From an uncultured Collinsella sp. (GTDB lineage Bacteria; Actinomycetota; Coriobacteriia; Coriobacteriales; Coriobacteriaceae), in contig UQDE01000022.1 of NCBI GenBank assembly GCA_900539735.1, positions 1 to 36,772 of the forward strand: a stretch of 36,772 nt of DNA. Direction: 5' to 3'. Positions within the stretch are counted from its first letter, which is position 1. Each line of letters begins with the position of its first letter. The translations under genes and the position numbers were made by a program. This document shows, in pieces, positions 16,981 through 26,345 of the stretch. Under the pieces are notes generated by a model. It saw nothing but the letters and a program-made list of their open reading frames with translations, did not search any database and was not told the DNA's origin.

Positions 16981-17400
16981 TATCGTCTTTTCATGCCAAA
17001 ACACCACGCGCCACAAACACCAACCACGCCAACAAAAAGTTGCACAATTTATTTCCCATGTCTGTACATAGTTTGTTAGACGAACGCGATCATCGGCGCA
17101 GCTCGCTGCTTCATTTGGGCTTCAGGAACACCCCTAATCACCGTCAGTACCTCAATAACCTGCATCAATGTGAACAACATCTCCAAACAGCCCCCTTGAA
17201 CACGCTAAATGAACGAAATGTTGTCCAGTACTGCCCAAATCAGTTTCGCTATCAGCTTGTGCTAGGATACCTAACGGTACATGAGTTCAACTGTGCTCGC
17301 GGCTTCAGCAAGCCACAAAGCGCAGGGTCGATCAGCATCCGGTCGTAACGGCGGTGCCAGAAACACCACGAGCTCCAATAAAGAAGTTATGCGACGTTGT
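16981..17400. other. Intergenic region with no recognisable gene
   Basis: About 420 bases of mixed composition between the IS110 element and the capsule-locus promoter region. A plus-strand frame stays open here by chance, but its residues show no family pattern and it lacks a ribosome site. It may be decayed coding sequence left by earlier rearrangement. Confidence 0.4.
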
Positions 17401-17409
17401 TTATTTGTA

Positions 17410-17438
17410 TTGAGTTAATTCATAGGTACAAATAATTA
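17410..17438 (+). promoter_or_regulatory. Candidate promoter of the polysaccharide operon
   Basis: TTGAGT and TAATTA are spaced by 17 bases within an AT-rich patch about 290 bases upstream of the NusG-like gene. The long leader this implies would include the large hairpin at 17616-17710. Confidence 0.4.
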
Positions 17439-17615
17439 ATACATTGCATGCCAAAACGTAGCAGTCCTTTAGCTGTTTGCGTGCGGTCCAGTTTTGTACC
17501 CGCTTGACTGGGTCGCACGCAGTCAGCTGGGGAAGCGGTCATTTTGCGATACACGTCCGCCTCTCTAGCAACTGCATTTATGCATACCGTTCACTGTGGG
17601 GCAGAGCCACGTGTT

Positions 17616-17710
17616 TGTCTGACTGGGCTCAGGGTTTGAATATGGAGCGCCTTCGCGCACAAGCGCCCTGGCGAAGCCATACCCAAACCCTGTGAGCCAC
17701 ACGTAAGACA
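17616..17710 (+). promoter_or_regulatory. Large leader stem-loop upstream of the NusG-like gene
   Basis: A nested hairpin: TGTCT/AGACA outermost, then GGCTCA/TGAGCC, GGGTTTG/CAAACCC, TATGG/CCATA and CTTCGC/GCGAAG around a GC-rich 14-base apex, with small bulges. The 3' arm ends just before the ribosome site of the NusG-like gene. It has no T-run, so it is not a simple terminator. It may be the RNA target for specialised antitermination or a translational control element for the antiterminator itself. Confidence 0.6.
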
Positions 17711-17727
17711 GCAAGGGGGTGGTGCTC

Positions 17728-18273
17728 GTGTGGTATGTGATCCAGGTCATTAACGGTCGCGAAGACCTAATGCGCGAGCGCATCGAGCATGTGGTGCCGG
17801 CGAGTGCCATGCAGGAGCTCTTTTATCCCCAATTTCAAACCGAAACCAAGGTACGCGGCGAATGGGTCGATACGATCAAGCCGCTCTTTCCCGGTTACCT
17901 TATCTGCGACACGGCAGATCCTCGAACCGTGCAACAGTATCTGCTGCGTATGGACGACTTTGCCCGGGTGCTTGCCCAGGACGGTCAGTTTGTGCCGTTG
18001 GCAAAAGAAGAGGTCCGGCTTATTGGCGGCTTTACGCATAAGGGAGATCGCGTAGTGCCCATGAGCGAGGCCCTAAAAGACGGTGACCAGGTCGTAGTGA
18101 CGGAAGGTCCGCTGCTGGGCCACGAAGGCCTTATCAAAACCATTAACAGACGCAAGAGCACTGCTTATCTGGAGCTCGATTTGTGCGGCCGACGCGTAAC
18201 CACTCGCGTCGGCCTTGCCGTGCTTTCGAACGAGCAGCGTGCAATGCGAAACCTTAAAAAGGCGATCGCCTAG
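17728..18273 (+). CDS. Specialised NusG paralogue (LoaP/RfaH/UpxY-like antiterminator)
   Basis: A 181-residue protein with an N-terminal NGN domain (WYVIQVINGREDLMRE, then IKPLFPGYLI and DFARVLAQDGQFVPL) and a C-terminal KOW domain (DGDQVVVTEGPLLGHEGLIK). Housekeeping NusG is essential and normally sits beside secE; a NusG homologue heading a polysaccharide operon is typically an operon-specific processivity factor that lets RNA polymerase pass internal terminators. The start is set at GTG 17728, giving the family-like start WYV, with AGGGGGTG seven bases upstream; GTG codons at 17719 and 17722 overlap that ribosome site. A large leader hairpin precedes it and a hairpin at 18305 follows it. 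Confidence 0.88.
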   Translation: MWYVIQVINGREDLMRERIEHVVPASAMQELFYPQFQTETKVRGEWVDTIKPLFPGYLICDTADPRTVQQYLLRMDDFARVLAQDGQFVPLAKEEVRLIGGFTHKGDRVVPMSEALKDGDQVVVTEGPLLGHEGLIKTINRRKSTAYLELDLCGRRVTTRVGLAVLSNEQRAMRNLKKAIA

Positions 18274-18304
18274 CTGCTGGCGACTGCTTAACGAAAAAGG
18301 GAGG

Positions 18305-18323
18305 ATCCCCGGGGGCCGGGGAT
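18305..18323 (+). promoter_or_regulatory. GC-rich hairpin between the NusG-like gene and the dehydratase gene
   Basis: ATCCCCGG and CCGGGGAT form a perfect 8-bp stem over GGG in the 81-base gap. It has no T-run (AACGGAATC follows), so it may pause polymerase or bind the NusG-like factor rather than terminate. Confidence 0.45.
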
Positions 18324-18354
18324 AACGGAATCAATAGGGAAGAGAAGAAGAGTT

Positions 18355-20235
18355 TTGAACACCGAATCTAAGAGCGCAAAGCAAAAGGGGAAGCTGAGCG
18401 CCTTCGAGCCGTATGCGTTGATGGCATATGACATTGCGGCAACTTTTATTGCAGTGTTTGTCGCATCGTGGGGAACGCAGCATTGGGCGACGCTCAGCGG
18501 AGCAGCCGGCGCATGCCCGGCTATTCTTGTGCTTGCGCTTGTTAACGTTGTCGTCTTTTGGTTCTTCCACATGTATAGCAGCTTATGGCGCTATGCGAGC
18601 ATTTCTGAGGCTGGACGTATTGTTGCTGCTGTAACGGTAGGCTCAGTCATTGGCGACGTTATCTTTAACGTGTTATTCGGCAAGGGCATGTCGCTCCGCG
18701 AGGATGTTATGGCATGGGCCGTTGTGCTCATCATTTGCGGTGGCGGACGCTTTGCCATTCGCGCCATTTATGGTAGCCAGCTCTGGCGATTTAAAAGCAA
18801 TTCCGATGCGCATCTCCCGCGCACGCTCATCGTAGGAGCAGGGGAGACCGGCTCTCTCTCCATCAAACGTATGCTCAACGGAGACCCTGATATGATCGGT
18901 GATCCGGTTGCCGTTGTTGACGATGACCCCAATAAACAAAACCAGCGTATTCATGACGTTAAGGTTTGCGGTACTTGCGCCGATATCCCTACTATTGCGC
19001 ACGATTGTGAAGCGGAGCAGATTGTCGTGGCAATTCCGAGCGCCACGCATGAAGAGCGTCAGCGTATCTATGACCTATGCATGAAGACAGGCCTTAGGGT
19101 CCTCACGCTCCCCAATGTCCGCGATATTCCGCAGGATGGTGTAGGCAGGGTTGCCCTTCGTGAGGTCGAAATCAGTGACTTGCTTTCTCGAGAGGAGAAG
19201 TCGCTTGACCTTAACCAGATGGGTTATGTTACCGGTAAGCGCATTTTGGTCACGGGCGGCGGCGGATCTATTGGCTCAGAGCTTGTACGTCAGTTGCTTC
19301 CGGCAAAACCTGCGCAAATCGTGTTGTTCGACATTTACGAGAACACTACCTACGAGCTATATCACGACATCATCAAGACCGCTCATGATCAAGGCACTGA
19401 TATTCAAGTCTATATCGGCTCCATTACGCATCTCCCAGCGATTACCAAGGTCTTTGAGAAGTACCATCCTCAAGTTGTTTTCCACGCTGCAGCCCACAAG
19501 CACGTTCCTCTTATGGAACACAACGCCCGCGAGACAATCGAGAATAACGTTTTTGGCACGCTCAACGTCGTGCGTCTTGCCGACAAGTACCAGTGCAGCC
19601 ATTATGTGCAGATTTCTACCGATAAGGCGGTTAATCCCACTAACGTAATGGGTGCCACCAAGCGTATGGACGAGATGATCGTTCAGTATTACGCGGCAAA
19701 CAGTAAGACCATCTTTACGGCTGTTCGCTTTGGCAATGTTCTGGGTAGTCATGGATCGGTTATTCCGTTGTTTAAGCGCCAGCTTCGTGAGGGTGGCCCT
19801 ATCACCATTACGCACAAGGACATCACGCGTTACTTCATGACCATCCCCGAGGCTAGTAAGTTGGTCATTACTGCTGGCGCACTTGCTCATGGCGGCGAGA
19901 TCTTTGTTCTGGACATGGGTGAGCCGGTCAAGATCTATGACCTTGCCATCAACCTTATTACGCTGAGCGGTCTTAAGCCTGGCAAAGATATCCAGATCAA
20001 AGAAGTCGGCCTGCGTCCTGGCGAAAAGATGTACGAGGAGCTCCTTATGGACAATGAGCAGCTCCTGCCTACCAAGCATTCCGAGATTCGCATCTCCACA
20101 GCCGAGGCCGACAAGATGGAAGAGATTAAAGACAAGCTTGAGAAGCTTCATGACTGCCTCGACAAGGATAACGACACGGTTAAGTCCGTGCTCGCTGAGG
20201 TTGTACCTACATATCATCCGCAGTTTAACGATTAG
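18355..20235 (+). CDS. Membrane-bound nucleotide-sugar 4,6-dehydratase (CapD/WbpM/PglF family)
   Basis: A 626-residue inner-membrane enzyme predicted to convert UDP-GlcNAc to a 4-keto-6-deoxy sugar, the first step to bacillosamine- or QuiNAc-type residues. About four membrane helices occupy residues 20-125, followed by a CoA-binding-like Rossmann domain (TLIVGAGETGSLSIKRML) and the catalytic Rossmann domain (LVTGGGGSIGSELVRQL, about residue 297). The active-site region reads STDKAVNPTNVMGATKRMDE, the large-dehydratase variant of the SDR site. Length is typical. TTG start behind the purine stretch GGGAAGAGAAGAAGAG. The adjacent aminotransferase would act on its product. Confidence 0.9.
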   Translation: MNTESKSAKQKGKLSAFEPYALMAYDIAATFIAVFVASWGTQHWATLSGAAGACPAILVLALVNVVVFWFFHMYSSLWRYASISEAGRIVAAVTVGSVIGDVIFNVLFGKGMSLREDVMAWAVVLIICGGGRFAIRAIYGSQLWRFKSNSDAHLPRTLIVGAGETGSLSIKRMLNGDPDMIGDPVAVVDDDPNKQNQRIHDVKVCGTCADIPTIAHDCEAEQIVVAIPSATHEERQRIYDLCMKTGLRVLTLPNVRDIPQDGVGRVALREVEISDLLSREEKSLDLNQMGYVTGKRILVTGGGGSIGSELVRQLLPAKPAQIVLFDIYENTTYELYHDIIKTAHDQGTDIQVYIGSITHLPAITKVFEKYHPQVVFHAAAHKHVPLMEHNARETIENNVFGTLNVVRLADKYQCSHYVQISTDKAVNPTNVMGATKRMDEMIVQYYAANSKTIFTAVRFGNVLGSHGSVIPLFKRQLREGGPITITHKDITRYFMTIPEASKLVITAGALAHGGEIFVLDMGEPVKIYDLAINLITLSGLKPGKDIQIKEVGLRPGEKMYEELLMDNEQLLPTKHSEIRISTAEADKMEEIKDKLEKLHDCLDKDNDTVKSVLAEVVPTYHPQFND

Positions 20236-20250
20236 GGATAAGGAGTCACG

Positions 20251-21504
20251 ATGGACATTAAGCCCTTTGAGAACAAGGTTTGGCTAAGCTCGCCTACCAT
20301 GCACGGCGATGAGCTCAAATACATTACCGAGGCATATGAGACCAACTGGATGTCGACGGTAGGCGAGAATATCAACGAAATCGAACGCCAAATGGCCGAA
20401 AAGATTGGTTGCGGCTATGCCGTTGCCCTTTCTTGCGGTACTTCTGCCTTGCATCTTGCCATGAAGCTCGCTGGAATTAAGCCCGGTGATGAGGTCCTTT
20501 GCAGCGATATGACGTTCGACGCAACGGTGAACCCAGTTGTTTACGAGGGCGGTGTCCCTGTATTTATCGATACTGAGCGAGACACTTGGAATATGGATCC
20601 CGTCGCTCTTGAAAAGGCTTTCGAACTGCATCCGACTGCAAAGGTCGTTGTGGCGGCGCATCTTTACGGAACGCCTGGCAAAGTCGAAAAGCTTCGTTCA
20701 ATTTGCGATGCGCACGGGGCTGTCCTTGTTGAGGATGCTGCTGAGTCACTTGGCGCCACGTATAAGGGTCGTCAGACTGGTACGTTTGGTGACATCAGCG
20801 CCATTAGCTTTAACGGCAATAAGATCATTACCGGTTCCGCTGGTGGCATGCTTTTAACTGATAGCAAAGAGGCAGCCGATAAAACGCGCAAATGGTCGAC
20901 CCAGTCGCGTGAAGCCGCTCCCTGGTAGCAGCATGAGGAGCTTGGTTATAACTATCGCATGAGCAATGTAATTGCCGGTGTCGTGCGTGGCCAGATTCCG
21001 TATCTGGAGGAGCATATTGCCCAAAAGAAGGCTATTTACATGCGTTACAAAGAGGGCTTTAAGGGTCTGCCGGTGAGCATGAACCCCTATGACCCTAACG
21101 TTTGTGAGCCGAACTTCTGGCTTTCTTGCCTACTAATAGACCCTGACGCAATGTGCAAACAGGTTCGAGGCGAGAGTGAGGCACTTTACGTAAGGGAGCC
21201 TGGCAAGAGCTGTCCTACCGAGATTCTTGAGGCTATTGCTGCCTTTAACGCCGAGGGTCGTCCAATCTGGAAGCCTATGCACATGCAGCCTATTTATCGC
21301 ATGAATGCTTTCGTAACGCGCGAGGGCAATGGTCGAGCTAAGACCAACGCGTATATTTCCGGCGGTGCAACGGGTACAGATGGCTTGCCTTTGGATGTGG
21401 GCGCCGATATCTTCCATCGTGGTCTCTGTCTGCCCTCCGACAGCAAGATGACGCCCGAACAACAGGACGTGATCATCGAAGTGATTAGGCGTTGTTTTGA
21501 GTAG
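20251..21504 (+). pseudogene. DegT/DnrJ/EryC1/StrS aminotransferase split by one in-frame amber codon
   Basis: The frame encodes a 417-codon pyridoxal-phosphate sugar aminotransferase of the PglE/LegC type, expected to aminate the 4-keto sugar made by the preceding dehydratase. Visible are SCGTSALHLAMKLAGIKPGD, the internal-aldimine segment ISFNGNKIITGSAGGML (Lys), VEDAAESLGATYKG and the C-terminal QPIYRMNAF and GLCLPSDSKM. A TAG at 20926-20928 follows REAAPW, and the conserved sequence resumes at once in the same frame (QHEELGYNYRMSNV); relatives carry Tyr at this position. The second half could restart at ATG 20959, but the stop falls after the catalytic Lys within the fold, so two separate pieces are unlikely to be active without readthrough or association. 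Good AAGGAG ribosome site. Confidence 0.88.
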
Positions 21505-22216
21505 GTCGGGTAACGAAACTTTCTACCAACGTTATGGTAAACGGGTCATTGACCTGTGCCTGTCTCTTGTCCTGCTTATTCTCTTCTGGTGGGTACTGGC
21601 AATCGTGGCAATTCTGGTGCGTGTGAAATTGGGCGGCCCTGTGCTGTTCAAACAGCCTCGCCCGGGCAAGGATGAAAAGATATTCAAGCTGTATAAGTTT
21701 CGTACTATGACAGACGAGCGCGACGAAAAGGGGAATCTTTTGCCCGACGAGGTGCGCTTGACAAGGTTTGGCAAGGCTTTGCGTGCGACGAGCTTGGATG
21801 AGCTGCCAGAGGTGCTCAACATCGTGCGAGGCGAGATGGCTATTATCGGGCCGCGTCCGCAGCTGGTGCGCGATATGGTGTTCATGACGCCCGAACAGCG
21901 CAAGCGCCATTTTGTGCGGCCGGGTCTTTCTGGGTTGGCCCAGGTGAACGGGCGTAACGCCATTGCCTGGGATGACAAGCTTGCCTACGACCTGGACTAT
22001 ATCGAGCACATTACATTCGCGGGTGATGCCGCCATTTTCTTTAAGACCCTCGCCAAAGCCTTCTTGAAACATGAAGGCATTACCGAGGACGGCATGGCCA
22101 CCTCCGCCGACTACGGCGACTATTTGCTTGCCGAGGGCCGCGTGACGTGCGAAGAGTACTACGACCTGCAAGAGCAGGCGAAGAAACTATTGAACGAAAC
22201 GGTCGTGATTCAGTGA
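21497..22216 (+). CDS. Initiating sugar-1-phosphate transferase (PglC/WcaJ-type)
   Basis: A 239-residue bacterial sugar transferase that moves a sugar-1-phosphate from a UDP-sugar to undecaprenyl phosphate, the first membrane step of glycan assembly. The N-terminal hydrophobic hairpin (about residues 16-42) is followed by the catalytic core with KFRTM, ATSLDELPEVLNIVRGEM (Asp-Glu dyad) and IGPRPQLVRD, and HFVRPGLSGLAQVNGRN. The short form without extra N-terminal helices matches monotopic PglC-like enzymes. The TTG start overlaps the aminotransferase stop by eight bases, indicating translational coupling. The preceding dehydratase/aminotransferase pair suggests a diNAcBac-like acceptor sugar, though this is inference. 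Confidence 0.92.
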   Translation: MSRSGNETFYQRYGKRVIDLCLSLVLLILFWWVLAIVAILVRVKLGGPVLFKQPRPGKDEKIFKLYKFRTMTDERDEKGNLLPDEVRLTRFGKALRATSLDELPEVLNIVRGEMAIIGPRPQLVRDMVFMTPEQRKRHFVRPGLSGLAQVNGRNAIAWDDKLAYDLDYIEHITFAGDAAIFFKTLAKAFLKHEGITEDGMATSADYGDYLLAEGRVTCEEYYDLQEQAKKLLNETVVIQ

Positions 22217-23004
22217 GGGAAAACGCTCAGGAGTTCGGCCTTGTATCCGTCGTAATGCCATCCTACAACTCTGAAGACTTTATTGCGGAAAGCATAAAGA
22301 GCGTACAGTCGCAGACATACGGCGACTGGGAGCTGCTGATCGTTGACGATTGCTCGACGGACGGCACCGTCGCTGTCGCTGAGGCGATAGCCATGGATGA
22401 CTCGCGCGTCCACGTTTTCTCAAACGAGCGCAACTCGGGCGCGGCATGCTCGCGTAACTGCGCGCTTCGAGAGGCAAAGGGCGACTGGATCGCCTTTCTG
22501 GACAGCGATGACCTTTGGGGGCCGGACAAGCTGGAGAGGCAGCTCGCGTTCATGCGCAAAAGCGGCTGCAGATTTTCGTACACGGAGTATGAGACGATGG
22601 ACGAGGGCGGAGAGTCCCAAGGGCGTCGCTTCTCGGGGCCTGCGCTTATTACACACTCAGGCATGCGCCGTTATTGCTGGCCAGGGTGTTTGACCGTAAT
22701 GTACGATGCGCATGAGGTCGGCCTGGTGCAGATAGCCGACCTGAAAAAGCACAACGACTATGCCATGTGGCTGAAGGCGGCCAAGAAAGCTGACTGCATG
22801 CTGTTGCCTGAGGTGCTCGGGCGATATCGGGTGAGAACGTCTTCTGTCTCGCACGGAGTTGGACTCAGGGGCCAGGTCGCTCATCTCTACGTTCTCTGGC
22901 ACGAGGGCGAGGGCATGTCGGCTCCGCTCGCTTGCTGGAGGACATTCATAAATCTGGTTTTTGGTGCGTACAAGAAGATGAAGTACGTCAGCAACTGTGA
23001 CTGA
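22213..23004 (+). CDS. Family 2 glycosyltransferase
   Basis: A 263-residue GT-A fold enzyme with VSVVMPSYNSEDFIAESI, LLIVDDCSTDGT and the metal-binding FLDSDD, followed by an acceptor region containing HNDYAMWLKAA and RYRVRTSSVS. Such proteins add one sugar to the lipid-linked repeat unit. The GTG start overlaps the previous stop (GTGA), consistent with operon coupling; a longer frame from 22147 would overlap the preceding gene by about 70 bases and is less likely. Donor and linkage cannot be read from sequence. Confidence 0.88.
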   Translation: MRENAQEFGLVSVVMPSYNSEDFIAESIKSVQSQTYGDWELLIVDDCSTDGTVAVAEAIAMDDSRVHVFSNERNSGAACSRNCALREAKGDWIAFLDSDDLWGPDKLERQLAFMRKSGCRFSYTEYETMDEGGESQGRRFSGPALITHSGMRRYCWPGCLTVMYDAHEVGLVQIADLKKHNDYAMWLKAAKKADCMLLPEVLGRYRVRTSSVSHGVGLRGQVAHLYVLWHEGEGMSAPLACWRTFINLVFGAYKKMKYVSNCD

Positions 23005-23029
23005 ACATGCGAGGCAAGGCTTTCTATAG

Positions 23030-24112
23030 ATGGAAATTACTAAACAGATAAAGACGGTCGGCATTATCGGGCACTTTGCTGAGGGGCTCGACATGGCGGA
23101 TGGTCAGGTCGTGAAGACTCGAACTGTCCGTGAGTTGTTGCGCGATGTCTGCGGGAATGAGAATGTCAGATCTGTCGACACGCGTGGGTGGCAGAAGCAC
23201 CCGATTGCACTTATTCGTGAGTGTACCGAACTCGCGAAGTTCTCTGATGTCCTCATTATGCTTCCGGCCCATAACGGACTGAAAGTCTTTGCGCCTTTGC
23301 TCATTAACTTGCGGAAGCGACATGGCTGTAAAGTCGTGTATTCAGTTATCGGCGGGTGGCTCGCCGAATTTATAGCCGGACAGTCTTTGCTCACGAAGAA
23401 GCTCAAATCGTTCGATGCGATACTGGTTGAGTCCCAACGAGTTAAGGCTCTGCTCACCGATCAAGGCTTCGAAAACGTGCTCGTCGCATATAACTACAAG
23501 CGCCTGCCACTTCTCGAATCCTCCGAACTTGAGAAGCCATCCGGTGAGCCATGGCCTTTAGCGGTCTTCTCCCGCATCTACGAGGACAAAGGCATTGACG
23601 ACATCGTGTGGGCTGTGCGCAAGGCGAACAACCAGCTTGGTCGTCGCGCCTTCAGGCTCGACATTTACGGAAACGTCCTAGCCGAGTACAAGGAGCACTT
23701 CCACGCGCTCATGGCAGACTGCGACGTCTCCGAGGTCGCCTACAAGGGCGTGGCGCCCGCGGGCGAGAGCACTTCGGTCCTCAACGGGTACCTTGCCCTG
23801 ACCTTTCCAACGAGGTGCCCGGGCGAAGGCGTCCCAGGCACCGTGGTCGATGCTTACTGTGCCGGTATCCCCGTAATTGCGTCGCAATGGCCAAGTTATG
23901 CCGAGATGGTCCAAGAAGGCGAAACGGGCTTGACGTATGAATTCTGCAATCGTGAGGCGTTGCTGGATATCCTACTTAATCCCAGGCTGCCCAAGCAGCT
24001 GCTTGAAATGAAAAAATCTTGCCTTCACAAGGGGCACGACTACTCGTACGAAACGGGCTTGAGGACATTCAAGCTTCTTGTTGAAAGCAATTTCGATGTG
24101 CACAAACAATAA
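23030..24112 (+). CDS. GT4-type glycosyltransferase
   Basis: A 360-residue GT-B protein. The N-terminal Rossmann half begins VGIIGHFAEGLDMADGQVVKT, an acceptor-side glycine-rich loop, and the C-terminal half has FSRIYEDKGIDDIVWAV and the nucleotide-sugar region GEGVPGTVVDAYCAGIPVIAS with the conserved Glu positions. It probably adds a sugar to the repeat unit. ATG start 25 bases after the GT2 gene. It overlaps the next glycosyltransferase by about 17 bases. Substrate unknown. Confidence 0.87.
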   Translation: MEITKQIKTVGIIGHFAEGLDMADGQVVKTRTVRELLRDVCGNENVRSVDTRGWQKHPIALIRECTELAKFSDVLIMLPAHNGLKVFAPLLINLRKRHGCKVVYSVIGGWLAEFIAGQSLLTKKLKSFDAILVESQRVKALLTDQGFENVLVAYNYKRLPLLESSELEKPSGEPWPLAVFSRIYEDKGIDDIVWAVRKANNQLGRRAFRLDIYGNVLAEYKEHFHALMADCDVSEVAYKGVAPAGESTSVLNGYLALTFPTRCPGEGVPGTVVDAYCAGIPVIASQWPSYAEMVQEGETGLTYEFCNREALLDILLNPRLPKQLLEMKKSCLHKGHDYSYETGLRTFKLLVESNFDVHKQ

Positions 24113-25235
24113 ACCTCAGCGACTGCTCTGCATTGTGTCGAATATGGACACAGGTGGTGCTGAAACATTCTTAATGAAGATGTATCGACAGCTAGATCGA
24201 ACGCGTTATCAGATGGACTTTGTTGTTTCCGGCGATAAGCGAGGCTATTACGAAGACGAAATCGAACGCCTTGGAGGCAGAGTTTTTAGAATCACTCGTA
24301 AAACGAAAGATTTTTCTGCCTACCGACGCGAGCTCACACTTGCAGTTCGTGATGATGGATGCCCCAACGTGCTTCGTATTGGATCGGATGCACTTTCAGC
24401 AATAGATCTCTGGGTTGCCAAGAAAGCGGGTGCATCTCGACTTTTTATGCGTTCAAGTAACGCCAGTGACGGCAAGGGTGTTATTGGTCAGTTTATTCAG
24501 AAAGCTATTCGCCGCCCTTTGACTTCAATTGCAGATGTAAAGATTGCACCTTCTGACCTTGCTGCCGAATATGCTTTTGGTCCTAAAGCAATTAGGCGAG
24601 GTGAAGTTCGTTATCTTCACAATGCTCTTGATCTTAATCAATATCAGTTTTCTCTTGAAATGCGTAGGTCAATTCGCAATGAACTCGGTTTAAACGACAA
24701 TTCTCTTGTTGTTGGACATGTTGGGCGCTTTACTGCTCAGAAGAACCATGAATTCCTTCTTAAAGTATTTGCTGAATTACTAAAACAAAGATCTGACGCC
24801 CGTCTCGTGTTGGTGGGCATGGGAGAGCTTGAGCACAATATTCGTGAGAAAGCAAAAGTTTTGGGAGTACTTTCTAATATCATTTTTACTGGCCTGCGCT
24901 CTGATATCCCGGCTTTATTGTCTGCATTCGATGTTTTCGTTCTGCCATCATTATATGAGGGCATGCCAAATGTCGTAATTGAAGCTCAGGCCGCAGGCCT
25001 TCATTGCGTCGTTTCTGACACGGTAACGAGAGAAGTAAATGTCACAGGCGATGTTGCGTTCCTGCCCTTTACTGATACTGATCTTTGGGTTAATTCGGTG
25101 TTGTGTGCTGGCGAAGCAGCAAGAGTTGATAAACGAAATCAGATGGCAGATGCCGGTTATGACATCAATGAAGAAGTCAAGCGATTCGTTACCCTGGTCT
25201 ATGGAGCCGACGATAACGCTCGGGAGTTACAGTAA
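24096..25235 (+). CDS. GT4 glycosyltransferase (EpsF-like)
   Basis: A 379-residue GT-B enzyme with the N-terminal VSNMDTGGAETFLMKMYRQL typical of EpsF/GtfA-like proteins, the mid-protein VVGHVGRFTAQKNHEFLLKV and the donor site LPSLYEGMPNVVIEAQAAGL (E-x7-E). The start is set at ATG 24096 (MCTNNKPQ), inside the end of the preceding gene; a TTG at 24078 is the alternative. Base composition becomes visibly AT-richer from here to about 26600, suggesting a different origin from the GC-rich neighbours. Confidence 0.89.
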   Translation: MCTNNKPQRLLCIVSNMDTGGAETFLMKMYRQLDRTRYQMDFVVSGDKRGYYEDEIERLGGRVFRITRKTKDFSAYRRELTLAVRDDGCPNVLRIGSDALSAIDLWVAKKAGASRLFMRSSNASDGKGVIGQFIQKAIRRPLTSIADVKIAPSDLAAEYAFGPKAIRRGEVRYLHNALDLNQYQFSLEMRRSIRNELGLNDNSLVVGHVGRFTAQKNHEFLLKVFAELLKQRSDARLVLVGMGELEHNIREKAKVLGVLSNIIFTGLRSDIPALLSAFDVFVLPSLYEGMPNVVIEAQAAGLHCVVSDTVTREVNVTGDVAFLPFTDTDLWVNSVLCAGEAARVDKRNQMADAGYDINEEVKRFVTLVYGADDNARELQ

Positions 25236-26318
25236 ATGATTCCATATTTAACCTTTATCATCATTGCTGGAATCGTTGCCCTTATCTATAGGGGCGTTTG
25301 CGAGGGCGGAGATATCCGAAAGAGCGATGGGCTAAAGGATGTTAACTGGACGCCTTACGCCGCCTGCCTTTGCGTCGCCCTTATCTGTTTTGTGGCTGTC
25401 CGCGATATTACAGTCGGAGCGGATAATCCAAATTACCTCGGATCCTTACATTACTATGCGGGCATCTCGTGGGGTGAGGTGTTTACCGCTAAGCTCGTAT
25501 GGCCATACGATTATGAACCGCTTTACTTCCTGCTTACGAAAATTTGCGCTCATTTCTTTTTATCTGACCATGCATTCTTTTTTATTATCGGTATTTTGAT
25601 TTATCCACTGGTATTTGATTTTTTTATACGCTATAGCGAATCTCCCTATGTCAGCTTTCTCATCTACTGCGCTTTAAGTCTCTTTGCATATAGCCTAGGT
25701 GTTTACCGCCAGATGATTGCTCTTTCGATTTGTTTATTTTCAACTCGTTGGATCGACTCTAATAAACCAATTCCATTTGTTCTCACCATAGTTCTTGCCA
25801 TGGCCTTCCATTCATCATCGATATGCTTCGCTCTTCTCTGGTTTTACAAAAAAATAGATGTAATGCACTTACTTAAGATTGCGATTCCTGTCTCCTTTCT
25901 CTTCCTTGCTCTTGGGCGCGCTTTGGCAATGGTGGCTGTAAAGATTTTTCCGCAGTATGCTCATTTTGTTGGTTCTAAATATGATGTTGAAGGCGGAAGC
26001 TTTAGCATGCTCGTCATTCTCTTATTTGTGGCGGTTGTTGTTCTTTACGCGCTTCGGGATACGAATGATTTCGAAAAAAGTCCTCAAATGGTGAAGGTCT
26101 CTATTTTTGCGCTGAGTCTAGCGCTGTGTCTCCAGGCTGCATCATATTCAATGGTCATCATGGGACGTGTTCTCTCTTATTATTCTATTTTCTTAGCCAT
26201 TCTTATTCCTTATTTGATGATGCATTGTTTTGGCAGACATGGACGAGTGCTGAGTTTTTATTTCGTAGTACCTATCTCCATCGCTTTATTTGCCAACAGT
26301 ATGTCAACTTTAATTTAG
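25236..26318 (+). CDS. EpsG/Wzy-type polysaccharide polymerase
   Basis: A 360-residue integral membrane protein with about ten or eleven hydrophobic helices. The segment VAVRDITVGADNPNYLGSL matches the EpsG-family pattern (R-x-x-x-x-G-x-D-x-x-x-Y), and SLGVYRQMIALSICLFS and AMAFHSSSICFALLWF are also typical. EpsG/Wzy proteins join lipid-linked repeat units on the outer face of the membrane. It starts immediately after the previous stop codon (TAA ATG). AT-rich like its upstream neighbour. Confidence 0.85.
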   Translation: MIPYLTFIIIAGIVALIYRGVCEGGDIRKSDGLKDVNWTPYAACLCVALICFVAVRDITVGADNPNYLGSLHYYAGISWGEVFTAKLVWPYDYEPLYFLLTKICAHFFLSDHAFFFIIGILIYPLVFDFFIRYSESPYVSFLIYCALSLFAYSLGVYRQMIALSICLFSTRWIDSNKPIPFVLTIVLAMAFHSSSICFALLWFYKKIDVMHLLKIAIPVSFLFLALGRALAMVAVKIFPQYAHFVGSKYDVEGGSFSMLVILLFVAVVVLYALRDTNDFEKSPQMVKVSIFALSLALCLQAASYSMVIMGRVLSYYSIFLAILIPYLMMHCFGRHGRVLSFYFVVPISIALFANSMSTLI

Positions 26319-26345
26319 TCATCCACTGTAATTCAGGAGTTTCAA

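Noticed and set aside
16338..17348. 336-codon plus-strand open frame opposite the transposase
   Set aside because: It is mostly the GC-rich antisense shadow of the IS110 transposase; the composition is Arg/Ala-rich and it has no ribosome site or family pattern.
17477..17695. 72-codon frame across the leader hairpin
   Set aside because: It runs through the nested stem-loop, has no ribosome site, and its residues show no protein pattern.
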